A stretch of DNA of 15,051 nt from an uncultured Ellagibacter sp. (lineage in GTDB: Bacteria; Actinomycetota; Coriobacteriia; Coriobacteriales; Eggerthellaceae), in assembly GCF_934636505.1 (NCBI RefSeq), contig NZ_CAKUAL010000052.1, positions 1-15,051 on the forward strand, read 5' to 3'. The notes under the pieces were generated by a model. The model made no database searches. It was not told the origin of the DNA and saw only the letters and a list, made by a program, of their open reading frames with translations. Numbering within the stretch: the first letter of the stretch is position 1; the number at the start of each line of letters is the position of its first letter. The translations under genes and the position numbers were made by a program. This document shows, piece after piece, positions 13,917 to 15,051 of the stretch.

Positions 13917-15051
13917 GCGAGAACACTCAGGATTTGAAGAAGGTGACGCAGCGCCGTCGTCCTCCGCACGGACCGGGCGCGCGGATGATGCCCGGCGAGA
14001 AGGCGAAGGACTTCAAGGGGACTATCGCGAAGCTCGTTCGTTTCATGGGCCAGTTCAAGGTTTCGCTCGCCGTCGCCATCGTGTTCGCCATCTGCTCGGC
14101 GGCCTTCAGCATCGTGGGCCCGAAGGTGCTCTCGCAGGCGACGACCGAGCTGTTCAACGGCATCGTCGCGAAGATCGGCGGCACGGGCGGCATCAACTTC
14201 GACGCCATCGCAGGCATCATCGGCGCGACGCTTGCGCTCTACCTTGTCAGCGCGGCTTGCAGCTTCCTGCAGGGATGGATGATGTCGAACGTTTCGCAGC
14301 GCACCTGCTATGGGCTTCGCCGCGCCATTGCCGAGAAGATCGACCGCGTTCCTGTCGGTTACTTCGAGCGCAACTCGATCGGCGACACGCTCTCGCGCAT
14401 CACTAACGACGTCGACACCTTAGGGCAGAGCCTGAACCAGGGCGTCACGCAGATGATCACGTCGATCACCACGCTCATCGGCGTCGTCGCGATGATGCTC
14501 TCGATCAACCTGGCGATGACGGGGATCACGCTTGTCATGCTCCCGGTCTCACTCGTGCTCATCATGGTCGTGGTGAAGCTCTCGCAGAAGCACTTCCGCG
14601 CTCAGCAGGAGAAGCTCGGGGAAATCAACGGGCAGGTCGAGGAGACGTTCTCCGGCCATGCGATCGTGCGCGCGTTCAATCAGGAACAGGCGTGCGAGGA
14701 GCGCTTCGGGGAGACGAACGACAAGCTCTACGAGAGCGCGTGGAAATCGCAGTTCCTCTCGGGCCTCATGCAGCCGGTCATGAACTTCGTCGGCAACCTC
14801 GGCTACGTCGCGGTGGCGCTCGCGGGCAGCGTGTTCGCGGTGCAGGGCGCCATCACGGTGGGCGATATCCAGGCGTTCATCCAGTACGTGAAGAACTTCA
14901 CGCAGCCGATCACTCAGTTGACCCAGGTGAGCAACGTGCTCCAGCAGATTGCAGCCGCGGCCGAGCGCATCTTCGCCTTCTTGGAAGAAGAGGAGGTCGC
15001 ACCCGAGGAGCCAAAGGCACAAACCTCGCAGGTTCCGTGCAACGTGGAGTT
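13913..15051 (+). CDS. Partner ABC exporter half-transporter (cut by window end)
   Basis: The frame stays open from ATG 13913 to the window edge: 379 codons of the membrane domain. GGGAGGT (13898-13904) precedes the ATG, whose ATGA overlaps the stop of the previous gene. Residues 1-35 are basic and cytoplasmic (RRRPPHGPGARMM). Membrane helices follow at about 47-70, 98-121, 180-200, 202-222 and 290-312, with the typical coupling segments YFERNSIGDTLSRITNDVDTL (150-170) and VEETFSGHAIVRAFNQE (242-258). A short extracytoplasmic loop after the first helix contrasts with the large one of its neighbour. The ATPase domain is outside the window. If the heterodimer reading is right, it should carry the intact Walker B Glu and H-loop His. 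Confidence 0.9.
   Translation, partial: MSENTQDLKKVTQRRRPPHGPGARMMPGEKAKDFKGTIAKLVRFMGQFKVSLAVAIVFAICSAAFSIVGPKVLSQATTELFNGIVAKIGGTGGINFDAIAGIIGATLALYLVSAACSFLQGWMMSNVSQRTCYGLRRAIAEKIDRVPVGYFERNSIGDTLSRITNDVDTLGQSLNQGVTQMITSITTLIGVVAMMLSINLAMTGITLVMLPVSLVLIMVVVKLSQKHFRAQQEKLGEINGQVEETFSGHAIVRAFNQEQACEERFGETNDKLYESAWKSQFLSGLMQPVMNFVGNLGYVAVALAGSVFAVQGAITVGDIQAFIQYVKNFTQPITQLTQVSNVLQQIAAAAERIFAFLEEEEVAPEEPKAQTSQVPCNVE

Overview
The window (15,051 bp, high GC) looks like the chromosome of a high-GC Gram-positive bacterium, most likely an anaerobic gut-type Actinomycetota of the class Coriobacteriia (Eggerthella relatives). This rests on codon use, protein style, -10 boxes of the form TACAAT, and a MarR plus heterodimeric ABC exporter of a kind common in gut Gram-positives. 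It is inferred from recall without any database search. Everything I recognise is ordinary chromosomal material; I see no insertion sequence, phage gene, CRISPR array, tRNA or integration site.

Layout. Bases 1-57 are the 3' end of a 5S rRNA, so an rRNA operon lies to the left; two strong tandem terminators follow. Next come an ornithine carbamoyltransferase of the long ArgI/ArcB type, a terminator hairpin, argS (arginyl-tRNA synthetase), and 36 bp later a CPA1 sodium/proton antiporter with a long cytoplasmic tail. A convergent minus-strand DUF4213/DUF364 gene follows, ended by a 12-bp perfect inverted repeat. It diverges from a YhcH/YjgK/YiaL-family gene. 

The centre is a trans-translation cluster: smpB, a 173-aa extremely acidic protein of unknown function 14 bp downstream, and ssrA (tmRNA, 8268-8637) with its own near-consensus promoter and terminator. 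The tmRNA is complete: tRNA-like ends with the G3:U70 alanine identity pair and a readable tag GKKNYQSAPALAMAA. The unknown acidic gene sandwiched between the two trans-translation genes is the most interesting object in the window.

The right part holds a membrane-anchored L,D-transpeptidase (cell-wall cross-linking), a convergent minus-strand ybaK-type Cys-tRNA(Pro) deacylase sharing a bidirectional terminator with it, and a translationally overlapping operon: a MarR-type repressor, an ABC exporter half with a degenerate ATPase site and a large extracytoplasmic insertion, and its partner half, cut off by the window end before its ATPase domain. The MarR promoter carries overlapping palindromes that could be its own operator.

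Several genes concern translation quality (argS, smpB/ssrA, ybaK), but they sit in separate transcription units. I see no sign of a new multi-gene system beyond the smpB-acidic protein-ssrA arrangement.
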